From assembly GCF_002514735.1 (NCBI RefSeq), contig NZ_NBWU01000008.1:1-64000 (forward strand): a stretch of DNA of 64,000 nucleotides, in the 5' to 3' direction. Shown piece by piece: positions 55,498 to 62,633 of the stretch. The stretch comes from Sediminicola luteus (GTDB lineage Bacteria; Bacteroidota; Bacteroidia; Flavobacteriales; Flavobacteriaceae). The first letter of the stretch is position 1, and every line of letters starts with the position of its first letter. A program made the position numbers and the translations under genes. The notes under the pieces are model-generated. The model was not told where the DNA came from and did no database searches. It saw only the letters and a program-made list of their open reading frames with translations.

Positions 55498-55552
55498 TGT
55501 AGTTCAAATTGGAAAATGTGTAGACGAATGGTGTCGAATTAAAGCTTAATGA
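55498..55552 (+). promoter_or_regulatory. LytTR-like direct repeats upstream of the REC/H-NOX operon
   Basis: TGTAGTTCAAATT (55498), TGTAGACGAATGG (55519) and TAAAGCTTAATGA (55540) follow a 21-bp period. GTAGTTC occurs 21 bp before the exact 13-mer both here and at 37169-37190, so the array and not just one box is conserved. Suggests autoregulation by the operon's LytTR protein. Confidence 0.65.
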
Positions 55553-56045
55553 AATTGCTTTATAAGATCGATTTATAGTTTATATGCGCTATTAATTTGA
55601 ACTGGATCCATAGGACTTTGGATAATAAAAATCAATAAGTCTTACGAATTGGTTCGATACAATCAAACTCTTCAGTATAAAAACCGTGTTTTATAACCTA
55701 GGGTTATGGTTAATTTGGTTTAAACTATGAGTTTGAATTTGCAGAAATATTTGGATTGAAAAGGTATTGTGGTTGACTAAGGGTTGTCACAACAAAACCT
55801 TAACGAGAAACAAGAATTTGATAAGCACGACTTTTGAAAACTAAAAAAACTGGCGAACCAAAAAGAAGTCGGTAAGGATTATAAAGAAAAGCTCAAGGTT
55901 TCAATGTTAAGTTTTTTGGTTAAGCCGTATTCGCTTCTTGAAGTAATTCTAGTCATGTTGTATAACCCTGAATTTCCATTTCATTACTTTAATCGTGTTC
56001 AAACCATTTTAACTGTTTTCTATTCATATGGAAATACATGAATTG
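55553..56045. other. Gene-poor spacer
   Basis: About 490 bp without a convincing gene. Short Lys-rich frames around 55840-56030 could be a decayed gene but have stops and no recognisable motif. Confidence 0.4.
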
Positions 56046-56123
56046 GGTTTCACCCGAGGCATTGGGACTGCCACCCCGACTTAAAAATCCAGCTTCTATT
56101 TCGATGCTGGATTTTTTTTTGGT
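56046..56123 (+). repeat. Remote copy of the tRNA-Pro 3'-end/terminator repeat
   Basis: CTGCCACCCCGACTTAAAAA at 56068-56087 is identical to the start of the 147-bp units behind tRNA-Pro, and the following hairpin (56083-56120, T9) is the same terminator with two or three changes. Upstream similarity goes back to about 56046 (CCCGAGGC). Same orientation as the tRNA, 21.4 kb away. Confidence 0.85.
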
Positions 56124-56236
56124 CTCGCAAAAGAAATGTTGGTACTTGTTATAGCACATTTCCCCCAAAACACCACGCTTCTGTATTCGTACTATCTCAA
56201 TATATAGCTGGTGTTTTCTAGCCAGTACCTACTTTG

Positions 56237-56244
56237 TACTTTTG
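56237..56244 (+). promoter_or_regulatory. TAnnTTTG -7 element
   Basis: TACTTTTG lies 20 bp before ATG 56265. It supports that start over the in-frame GTG at 56211, which would lie upstream of the promoter. Confidence 0.45.
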
Positions 56245-56264
56245 GGTATACCTGTTCTAATAGC

Positions 56265-57305
56265 ATGAAATCTTTCCTTTTCTTTCTTTTTCTTTGGGTT
56301 GGCTGCATCGTATACGGACAGACGACCTACAAAATCGAAGGTTTTTCTTCACAATACCGGGCTGAATTGCATATTGAAAAGGGCTACGAAGATCAGGTCT
56401 TTAAAAAAGGGAGGCTTTTGGTGTTCGACGGCCAAACCCAAGAGCTGTTGATCGAGTTGCCTTCCGAAGAGTTTACGGTACATCTAAAATCAACGGGTAC
56501 GGTTAAGACCAATATTATCGAATGGCCTTATGGTGAACAATCGGTACTTTTCTATGAGGATTTAAATTTTGATGGCCGAAAAGATTTGGCCCTGATGGAT
56601 GGGCAGCATAGTTGTTACCATGGTCCATCTTTTCAAGTGTATCTTGTGAGCGACCAAGGTTTACGGCATAATAAGGCCTTTAGCCGCTTGGCCCAAGAAT
56701 ATTGTGGTATGTTCCAGATCGATCATGAAAATAAAAGCATCTATACCACGACCAAAAACGGCTGTTGTTGGCATCAGTTTTCCACTTTTAAGGTGGTAGA
56801 TAATACGCCTGTTCCCGTTTCCGTAGTGGAGGAAGATGCCATGCATTTTCCTTTTCTGACGACCACCTTGACCGAGTGGCCGAATGGAAAAAAACAGACG
56901 AGCATCTATAAAACCATAGATCTGCAGCAAGAAGATGTGCAGTCGAGGCTCTCGTTCACCTTGGCCAAAAGTGGGAAGGAGTTGCTTTTGTATACCTTAG
57001 AAGATGAAGTGTTGTATTATCTACTGCTACAGCCCAATGGGGCCATTGAGTTCGCTTACCCAGCAGCCGGAAGTGAAGCCGAGATAGATTTTATGTGGAA
57101 TACCCAAGGAAACAGCCTAGGGTTTACCAACCAAGGGGCGCACTATGAAATCTATGAAACCCGAAAAGGGTATAGGCTGCATAAAATTGGGGTCCGGGTA
57201 AGGGTGAACGGAAAACGGTATCATTTAAAAGGCGATGTAAAGACGGTCAAAGGTAGTTTAGAGGCTTTGCGCCAGTTGAATCTATCGAATGTGGGAAAAG
57301 AATAA
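56265..57305 (+). CDS. Exported hypothetical protein
   Basis: 346-aa protein with signal peptide MKSFLFFLFLWVGCIVYGQ. The mature part contains YEDLNFDGRKDLALMDGQH, a Ca-binding-like NxDGxxD loop typical of FG-GAP-like or lipocalin-associated proteins, and a Cys-rich NGCCWHQFSTF stretch. It resembles the XAC2610-type family of periplasmic proteins, but I am not certain. A 41-bp gap separates it from the next gene, so the two are likely co-transcribed. Confidence 0.65.
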   Translation: MKSFLFFLFLWVGCIVYGQTTYKIEGFSSQYRAELHIEKGYEDQVFKKGRLLVFDGQTQELLIELPSEEFTVHLKSTGTVKTNIIEWPYGEQSVLFYEDLNFDGRKDLALMDGQHSCYHGPSFQVYLVSDQGLRHNKAFSRLAQEYCGMFQIDHENKSIYTTTKNGCCWHQFSTFKVVDNTPVPVSVVEEDAMHFPFLTTTLTEWPNGKKQTSIYKTIDLQQEDVQSRLSFTLAKSGKELLLYTLEDEVLYYLLLQPNGAIEFAYPAAGSEAEIDFMWNTQGNSLGFTNQGAHYEIYETRKGYRLHKIGVRVRVNGKRYHLKGDVKTVKGSLEALRQLNLSNVGKE

Positions 57306-57346
57306 CAGCCTTTAACCGATTCGGAAATAGGGAACATAAGAAAACG

Positions 57347-57880
57347 ATGGATTTTTTAAAAGAATACAACAAGCACCAAAGCTATCTGAAGGAGCATATC
57401 AATTTGCAATCGGAAAGACAAAAGAAAGAGATCGTCGTTGCCCTGATCCACTTCTGTTTTATACTGCCCAGCTTTAAAGGGTTGGTAAAAGAACACATAG
57501 GTCGAGAGGTGCAATTGGATCGGTTTCTAGATGATTTTGAAGCCCAAAACCTCGATGAATATACAGTAGCATCGGCAAAGGCCCTAGGTGACGAGGATCC
57601 CTATGCCGACGATTTTAAGGAATGGGACCCCTTGGATCTATTGGTACTGAATATGTTCGATTACCTGCTAATTGAAGATAGGACCCAATGTGTTTTACGG
57701 ATACTCAATGGAGTGATCGAGCTGTTGGACTATTACCATCAATTTTCCGATCGACCCCAATATTGGAGCCATTTATTGCAAACGGAATTATTACGACAAA
57801 AGGAAATCCTAAAGTCAGAAAAGGTCCGCTACGATTTGTATACTAAAGTCTATAGTTCGGAAATGTTCCAGATTGGATAG
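57347..57880 (+). CDS. Hypothetical cytoplasmic protein
   Basis: 177-aa protein, helical, acidic in the middle (DDFEAQNLDEYTVASAKALG, then DEDPYADDFKEWDPLDLLVL) with no signal peptide or TM. No family recognised. The codon use is like the chromosome. It lies 41 bp after the exported protein gene and just before the AT-rich orphan. Confidence 0.6.
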   Translation: MDFLKEYNKHQSYLKEHINLQSERQKKEIVVALIHFCFILPSFKGLVKEHIGREVQLDRFLDDFEAQNLDEYTVASAKALGDEDPYADDFKEWDPLDLLVLNMFDYLLIEDRTQCVLRILNGVIELLDYYHQFSDRPQYWSHLLQTELLRQKEILKSEKVRYDLYTKVYSSEMFQIG

Positions 57881-57975
57881 GTAAAAAACTCTATGGTAAT
57901 TCTTGTTAAGAAGATGGGAACGAACCATGCTGGGCTTCATGAAGCGCACGAAGCTAAAAAATAAAAAATTTAAAA

Positions 57976-58410
57976 ATGAATGATGTACCACAACCTTATC
58001 ATACAGTTATCGGAGATGAAATAATTGTTGTTGTTTTCGGAAATGAACTGATTGATTTAAGCGGTTGCGAAGTAGATGCTGGAGACCCTTTTTGCTATAT
58101 AATGGGAACAGATGCTTGGTTTGAAAAACAAAACACAAATGAAGGGAGTTTTCTAATTGCTAAAACATATGACAAGCATTTTTTTAGCATAGCTATTGAC
58201 CATAAGACTTCAAAATTATTGAATAAACCAAAAGGGATTTTAGTACTTACACCAAATTTCCCATTAAAAGCAGAAGACATTCAACAAACTAATGATTTAG
58301 AAAAATTACGAAAATGGATAGATACTGAAATCGGCGAAAAAAACATGGGAGGGACCATATATTGTTTCTACACTGAAGAAGCCAAAAGAAAATATCATCA
58401 AGAAGAGTAG
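57976..58410 (+). CDS. AT-rich orphan protein
   Basis: 144-aa soluble protein (MNDVPQPYHTVIGDEIIVVV at the N-terminus). No family recognised; size and isolated setting resemble small immunity-type or cassette-borne proteins, but that is a guess. Base composition is clearly lower in GC than the neighbours, with A/T-ending codons throughout. It is preceded by the perfect palindrome GCTTCATGAAGC (57934-57945) and followed by the hairpin CCTGCCCATCCGGCAGG (58422-58438). Likely recent acquisition. Confidence 0.55.
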   Translation: MNDVPQPYHTVIGDEIIVVVFGNELIDLSGCEVDAGDPFCYIMGTDAWFEKQNTNEGSFLIAKTYDKHFFSIAIDHKTSKLLNKPKGILVLTPNFPLKAEDIQQTNDLEKLRKWIDTEIGEKNMGGTIYCFYTEEAKRKYHQEE

Positions 58411-58421
58411 ACGTTCGCAAA

Positions 58422-58438
58422 CCTGCCCATCCGGCAGG
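58422..58438. repeat. Palindromic hairpin element
   Basis: CCTGCC and GGCAGG pair around CATCC. Similar CCTGCC/GGCAGG palindromes are dispersed in many flavobacterial genomes. Only this copy is visible in the window. Confidence 0.4.
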
Positions 58439-58657
58439 CGGGAAGAAGCATAAAAAAACAATTGACATATTTTAAAAAAGTCTCTAAGTATTGCCAAGGC
58501 CGTTAGGTTTGCCAATAACAACTAAAACCCCAAACACACCTCTGGGTTAAAACAGCAGAGGTATTCCAAATAAGTAAGGTAATCGGTAAATTGGAAATTG
58601 AAGTAGTTTAAACCAATTCATATAAAAAAGGGAATGGTTCCCTTAATAAACACAAAG

Positions 58658-60193
58658 ATGAAAACATTTCAATTGGGTGCGCTGAAGTATACGGTTTCGA
58701 TGGTAATATTAGTTTTTGGCTTGGCCTCTTGCCGCCAAATTCAAAATACATCACCTAAAGAAACGCAAACCAAGGCTGAAATATATGATTCCTATATATC
58801 GGAATTGCATGCTAGAGGGCAATTTAATGGCAATGCCCTGATAATTGAAAATGGAAAAATCGTGTATCAAGGAGCGTTCGGGCTCGCCAATTACGAACCC
58901 ATTGATTCTTTGAAACTGAATGGGGTATTTAGACTTGGTTCTGTCAGTAAACAATTTACCGCCATGGGTATTATGATTTTAAAAGAGGCAGGTAAATTAA
59001 CTTACGAGCAAGATATTAGAGCCTTTCTTCCCGAGCTTCCCTACCAGGGGATAACCATACGGCATTTGTTGAACCATACCTCTGGATTACCCGATTACTC
59101 GAGGATAATGGACCAACACTGGAAGAATGATTTGGCATATGACGATCCCGAAAGGTTTATTTCCGGAAATGAGGATGTGTTACAGATGTTATGTGAATAT
59201 AAACCCCCGGTACATTTTAAACCTGGAGAAAAATGGGAATATAGCAATACGGGTTACAACTTGTTGGCGACCCTAATTTCAAGGGTTTCGGCTATGCCTT
59301 TTAATGCGTTTATGCAAGAAAAAGTATTTGGGCCCGCTAAAATGTCAAATGCTTGTGTGTATCAGTATATGCCTGGTTTTGATGATAAAATGCCAAACCG
59401 GGTTTTTGGCTTCGGTACTAAATTTAACGGCAATGATAAGTTTTCTACTGATGCCCATTATCTAAATAATGCCAAGGGTGAGGGGGGCGTCTATGCCACA
59501 TTGGAAGATCTTACGAAATGGGACCGCGTATTATATACCGATTTACTCGTTTCAAAACAAACCATGGAAGAGGCATTTACGCCGGGGATACTCAATAACG
59601 GCAATCGAACCGATTACGGTTTGGGTTGGTTTATTTCTAAATCCCCCAATGGAAAGAAAGTTGTAAAACACAAGGGAGGTTGGGCCGGCTTTTTAACTAA
59701 TATATATAGGGAAATAGAAGAGGAAAACTGTATTATCACCTTAACGAATAATAATAGCCGTTACTTTAATATAGAAGAGGGTTTAATAGATATTCTACAT
59801 AATAAACCGCCTCGGTATCCAAAAATATTCATTGCTGATGTCTTCGGGAAAAAGGTTCAAGATGAAGGGATAGTAGCTGCCATTGCCTATTATAAAAAAC
59901 TAAAGGCGGAACAATTCGATAACTACGTTTTTAACGAGTATGAGCTCAATTTTTTAGGGTATGAACTATTGGAAGATAAAAAAGTAAATGAGGCCTTAGC
60001 TGTTTTTAAATTGAATAAAGAGGCCTATCCGAATTCGGCCAATGTATACGATAGTTATGGCGATGCCCTACTGGAAAAGGGAGATACGGTTAACGCGTTG
60101 ATTAATTTTAAAAAAGTAAAGGCCCTAGATGCTGAGTTTTTTGGTATTCATGAAAAAATTGAAAAATATGCTTCGCCAAAGAATAGCCAATGA
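58658..60193 (+). CDS. Serine hydrolase (class C beta-lactamase family) lipoprotein with TPRs
   Basis: 511-aa lipoprotein: signal with lipobox LASC (Cys25). The beta-lactamase/DD-peptidase-like domain covers about residues 40-375, with the SxxK nucleophile motif in RLGSVSKQFTAMGI, the YSN triad element in WEYSNTGYNLL and the KTG-like box as HKGG. A TPR-like C-terminal tail follows (LLEDKKVNEALAVFKLNKEA). It is probably an esterase or peptidase, not necessarily a beta-lactamase. ATG 58658 was chosen over 58634 because it starts the lipoprotein signal. Confidence 0.87.
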   Translation: MKTFQLGALKYTVSMVILVFGLASCRQIQNTSPKETQTKAEIYDSYISELHARGQFNGNALIIENGKIVYQGAFGLANYEPIDSLKLNGVFRLGSVSKQFTAMGIMILKEAGKLTYEQDIRAFLPELPYQGITIRHLLNHTSGLPDYSRIMDQHWKNDLAYDDPERFISGNEDVLQMLCEYKPPVHFKPGEKWEYSNTGYNLLATLISRVSAMPFNAFMQEKVFGPAKMSNACVYQYMPGFDDKMPNRVFGFGTKFNGNDKFSTDAHYLNNAKGEGGVYATLEDLTKWDRVLYTDLLVSKQTMEEAFTPGILNNGNRTDYGLGWFISKSPNGKKVVKHKGGWAGFLTNIYREIEEENCIITLTNNNSRYFNIEEGLIDILHNKPPRYPKIFIADVFGKKVQDEGIVAAIAYYKKLKAEQFDNYVFNEYELNFLGYELLEDKKVNEALAVFKLNKEAYPNSANVYDSYGDALLEKGDTVNALINFKKVKALDAEFFGIHEKIEKYASPKNSQ

Positions 60194-60515
60194 TAAGTAC
60201 ACCATTGTAACACTAAATCCATTCAAATATGGGTAAGCCGTAATTACTCTGATTCATTTTGGGGAAGGAAACCTTCCTGAAAAAAAATCAATCCAAGGCT
60301 GTACATTATGAAGTGTCATCCAGCGCATATAGATTCAAATTTCACGAATACCAAACCTCCGTTTTAATACGATTTCGATTGGCCTATTTTTCGACCGGAT
60401 AGCCTCATAGTTTATTGTAAAATGGATATTGTGTTTCAATTTATTATCAAATCACTATGCACTTAAAAAGAAGGCTCCAGATTTCTTAACAAGCTTTTTT
60501 CAACTGTTTAACGTA
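60194..60515. other. 322-bp spacer
   Basis: AT-rich, with no gene, RNA or repeat that I can support. Confidence 0.45.
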
Positions 60516-61034
60516 ATGGATGACATGGTCAAAAGTAAACTGAAAAAAGGATTCATCACCTGGTTCATTACCACCACCCTAGGGCTTGTCGGGGTTTTGG
60601 TAATCATTGCTATGATGGTCTATATACTTTTTGAAAAAATAGAATTCTTCCCTTTGTTTATGGCCTTTTGGTTAAGCATAATGGTGCTTGTAGTACTGGT
60701 CATATATAAAGATTTTAAGCGGATCCTGATCGATGAAGCTTCTCAAACCTTAACCTATTATTCCATGTATCGTCCGTTTGGGAAAAGCATGGTATTGCAC
60801 CAGTATAAGGGATATATAGTATCGGAAGAATATGGTGCCTATGAAACTTATAAGACCTTGCATCTGATCGACACTTCAAATACCACCGTGTTTAAGATCA
60901 GTGGTTTGTTCTATGCCAATTTTGACGAACTGTGCCAAGCGATCCCATTGAAGCCCATCAAAACAAAGCATTTGGGCTTTTGGAAGTATGTACAACTAGT
61001 GTGTACCGGTCGTATCGATATTACAAAACTTTGA
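60516..61034 (+). CDS. Two-TM membrane protein, unknown function
   Basis: 172-aa protein from ATG 60516 (MDDMVKSKLKKGFITWFITT). Two TM helices at about residues 15-38 and 45-66, followed by a cytoplasmic PH-like beta domain (ILIDEASQTLTYYSMYRPFG and YKTLHLIDTSNTTVFKISGL). The frame continues upstream to 60429, but that part lacks the hydrophobic pattern and is probably leader. Not recognised as a named family. Confidence 0.6.
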   Translation: MDDMVKSKLKKGFITWFITTTLGLVGVLVIIAMMVYILFEKIEFFPLFMAFWLSIMVLVVLVIYKDFKRILIDEASQTLTYYSMYRPFGKSMVLHQYKGYIVSEEYGAYETYKTLHLIDTSNTTVFKISGLFYANFDELCQAIPLKPIKTKHLGFWKYVQLVCTGRIDITKL

Positions 61035-61110
61035 AGCTAAAAGCCCCTGACGTATGTTCATGTATGGGTTTTCTTGACCGGAAACTATACTGTAAAAGGG
61101 AAAGTAAGTG

Positions 61111-61815
61111 ATGAAAAAATCGGTTATGCTAGTGGCAGTGGTATTATTTTTAAAGACCAACGCCCAACAGATAAGGGAGGTCGGTTTGGGTTTGTTGGAA
61201 GTCAATACGGACCATGATCTATTGTTGTTCGAGCATTTTAAGGACCAGGATCCGGCTGTTCAAATTCAATGTAAACCATTGAAAAATGGACAAGTTTCCT
61301 TCGAAAGTGACTTGGAGCTGGAGCCCTATGCCCTATACGAAGGGGATGAAGAAGGGGGGTACCCCAAACTACAATTTGTGGTTACCCAAGAATCGCCGCT
61401 GTTTTTTAGGGTAATCGTTAATGCTAAAACGGGAGCGCAATACTATATCAAAAAGAACGAAAAAGCCGCGTACTATCTAACCCATCAGGCGCTGACGGAT
61501 AGCAAATCGGAAAGAAAACCATTTGTTGCCCAATGGTATGTTTATGAAACCTGGTGCCGTTACCTAAAGCGGGTGTATGTGGAATTGGACCCGAGTGACA
61601 TTTATGACAAACCCCATGGGGAGTCCCTAGTTACTTCAAAGGCCCCTAGATTACTACCGTTTACGGTCGAAAAAATGCAGGGTGAATGGATAAAGCTCAA
61701 AAAAATGCCCTTACCCGCAGCCAACTTTTTGCATAACCAAAACTATGAAGGCTGGTATCAATGGAAAAAAAACAACCGCTTACGCATACAGATCATCGAA
61801 AACACCCTAGAATAG
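61111..61815 (+). CDS. Exported hypothetical protein
   Basis: 234-aa protein with signal peptide MKKSVMLVAVVLFLKTNAQ, then a mixed alpha/beta region (LLLFEHFKDQDPAVQIQ) and an SH3-like C-terminal segment (LPFTVEKMQGEWIKLKKM, GWYQWKKNNRLRIQI). ATG 61111 is preferred over the adjacent GTG. Its last third resembles bacterial SH3-type domains of envelope proteins. Function unknown. Confidence 0.6.
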   Translation: MKKSVMLVAVVLFLKTNAQQIREVGLGLLEVNTDHDLLLFEHFKDQDPAVQIQCKPLKNGQVSFESDLELEPYALYEGDEEGGYPKLQFVVTQESPLFFRVIVNAKTGAQYYIKKNEKAAYYLTHQALTDSKSERKPFVAQWYVYETWCRYLKRVYVELDPSDIYDKPHGESLVTSKAPRLLPFTVEKMQGEWIKLKKMPLPAANFLHNQNYEGWYQWKKNNRLRIQIIENTLE

Positions 61816-61984
61816 AAAGGGAGGTAGCAAAGCGGCTTATAGGGTATGAATTAGAATCCTAAGATTAGTCTGGTATCTCGACCCAAGGATGGTATCGATG
61901 TGGGATTTTGCGAATTGATTTAACGACCTAACCCAAATCAGGATTTGGGTAGAACCTCCACATTAAGTAACCCAAAACTTGATC

Positions 61985-62027
61985 TCAGGGAATCCCCTGA
62001 ATTTTTTGGTTTCAGGGAATGCCCTGA
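61985..62027. promoter_or_regulatory. Twin palindromes, candidate operator
   Basis: TCAGGGAATCCCCTGA (61985-62000) and TCAGGGAATGCCCTGA (62012-62027) are near-identical inverted repeats with arms TCAGGG/CCCTGA, spaced 27 bp start to start. They lie 60-103 bp before the lipoprotein gene at 62088. No T-tract follows the second, so an operator is more likely than a terminator. Confidence 0.5.
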
Positions 62028-62087
62028 ACGATTTCTCTTGGTCTGGATTTAAATTGCCAACAGTTAATAATCCAAAAACCAATTGTT

Positions 62088-62534
62088 ATGAAAACCCTGA
62101 GAACCCTTTGTTATGTAGCTGCTGCCTTAAGTCTTTTTCTGAGTTGTAAGGCCGAACCCTTGGAGGGCGATGAACAGGCCCCCGTAATCGAGATTATGTC
62201 TCCGGTAGAGAATGAAGAATTCTATACTATTGCCAGCAATACGGCACCTAGTGTTTTACAGATTCGCGCCAAGGCTACTGATAATAATGCGGTAACCTTC
62301 GGCATATTAACCATAGCAGATCCCAACGGTGATCTGGCCGATGTAGATTTTGATACCAACATCAAAGAAAACAATACCGTAATGGAGCTGTCTTCTGATT
62401 TTAGTACAGACACGCCAGGTACCTATACCCTGCGTTTTTTGTTCAGGGATGCCAATGGAAATGAGGCAAGTACCTCTAGAACGGTACGATGCCTGCATGT
62501 TGGGGGTGATACCGATCTGGCCGCAAAAAACTAG
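62088..62534 (+). CDS. Small Ig-like lipoprotein
   Basis: 148-aa lipoprotein with lipobox FLSC (Cys20). The mature part is one Ig/cadherin-like domain (APVIEIMSPVENEEFYTIAS, then TYTLRFLFRDANGNEASTSR), similar to DUF4625-type lipoproteins. It is 99 bp upstream of a head-repeat surface protein gene and probably in one unit with it. Surface attachment is likely. Confidence 0.65.
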   Translation: MKTLRTLCYVAAALSLFLSCKAEPLEGDEQAPVIEIMSPVENEEFYTIASNTAPSVLQIRAKATDNNAVTFGILTIADPNGDLADVDFDTNIKENNTVMELSSDFSTDTPGTYTLRFLFRDANGNEASTSRTVRCLHVGGDTDLAAKN

Positions 62535-62633
62535 GCGGCTTCAGATGGGTTTGGGTAACTGATCTTGCCCTAGCGCCCACTCCAAAAAGCAAAAAAGCAT
62601 TTGCATTTCCCATACGAATGAAAAAATCAAAAG

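Noticed and set aside
55780-56040. Lys-rich short frames suggesting a pseudogene
   Set aside because: Frames are short and interrupted, and no family motif could be seen.
34636-56068. Integrase or transposase within the putative island
   Set aside because: I looked for tyrosine or serine recombinase and DDE motifs in the frames of this segment and found none.
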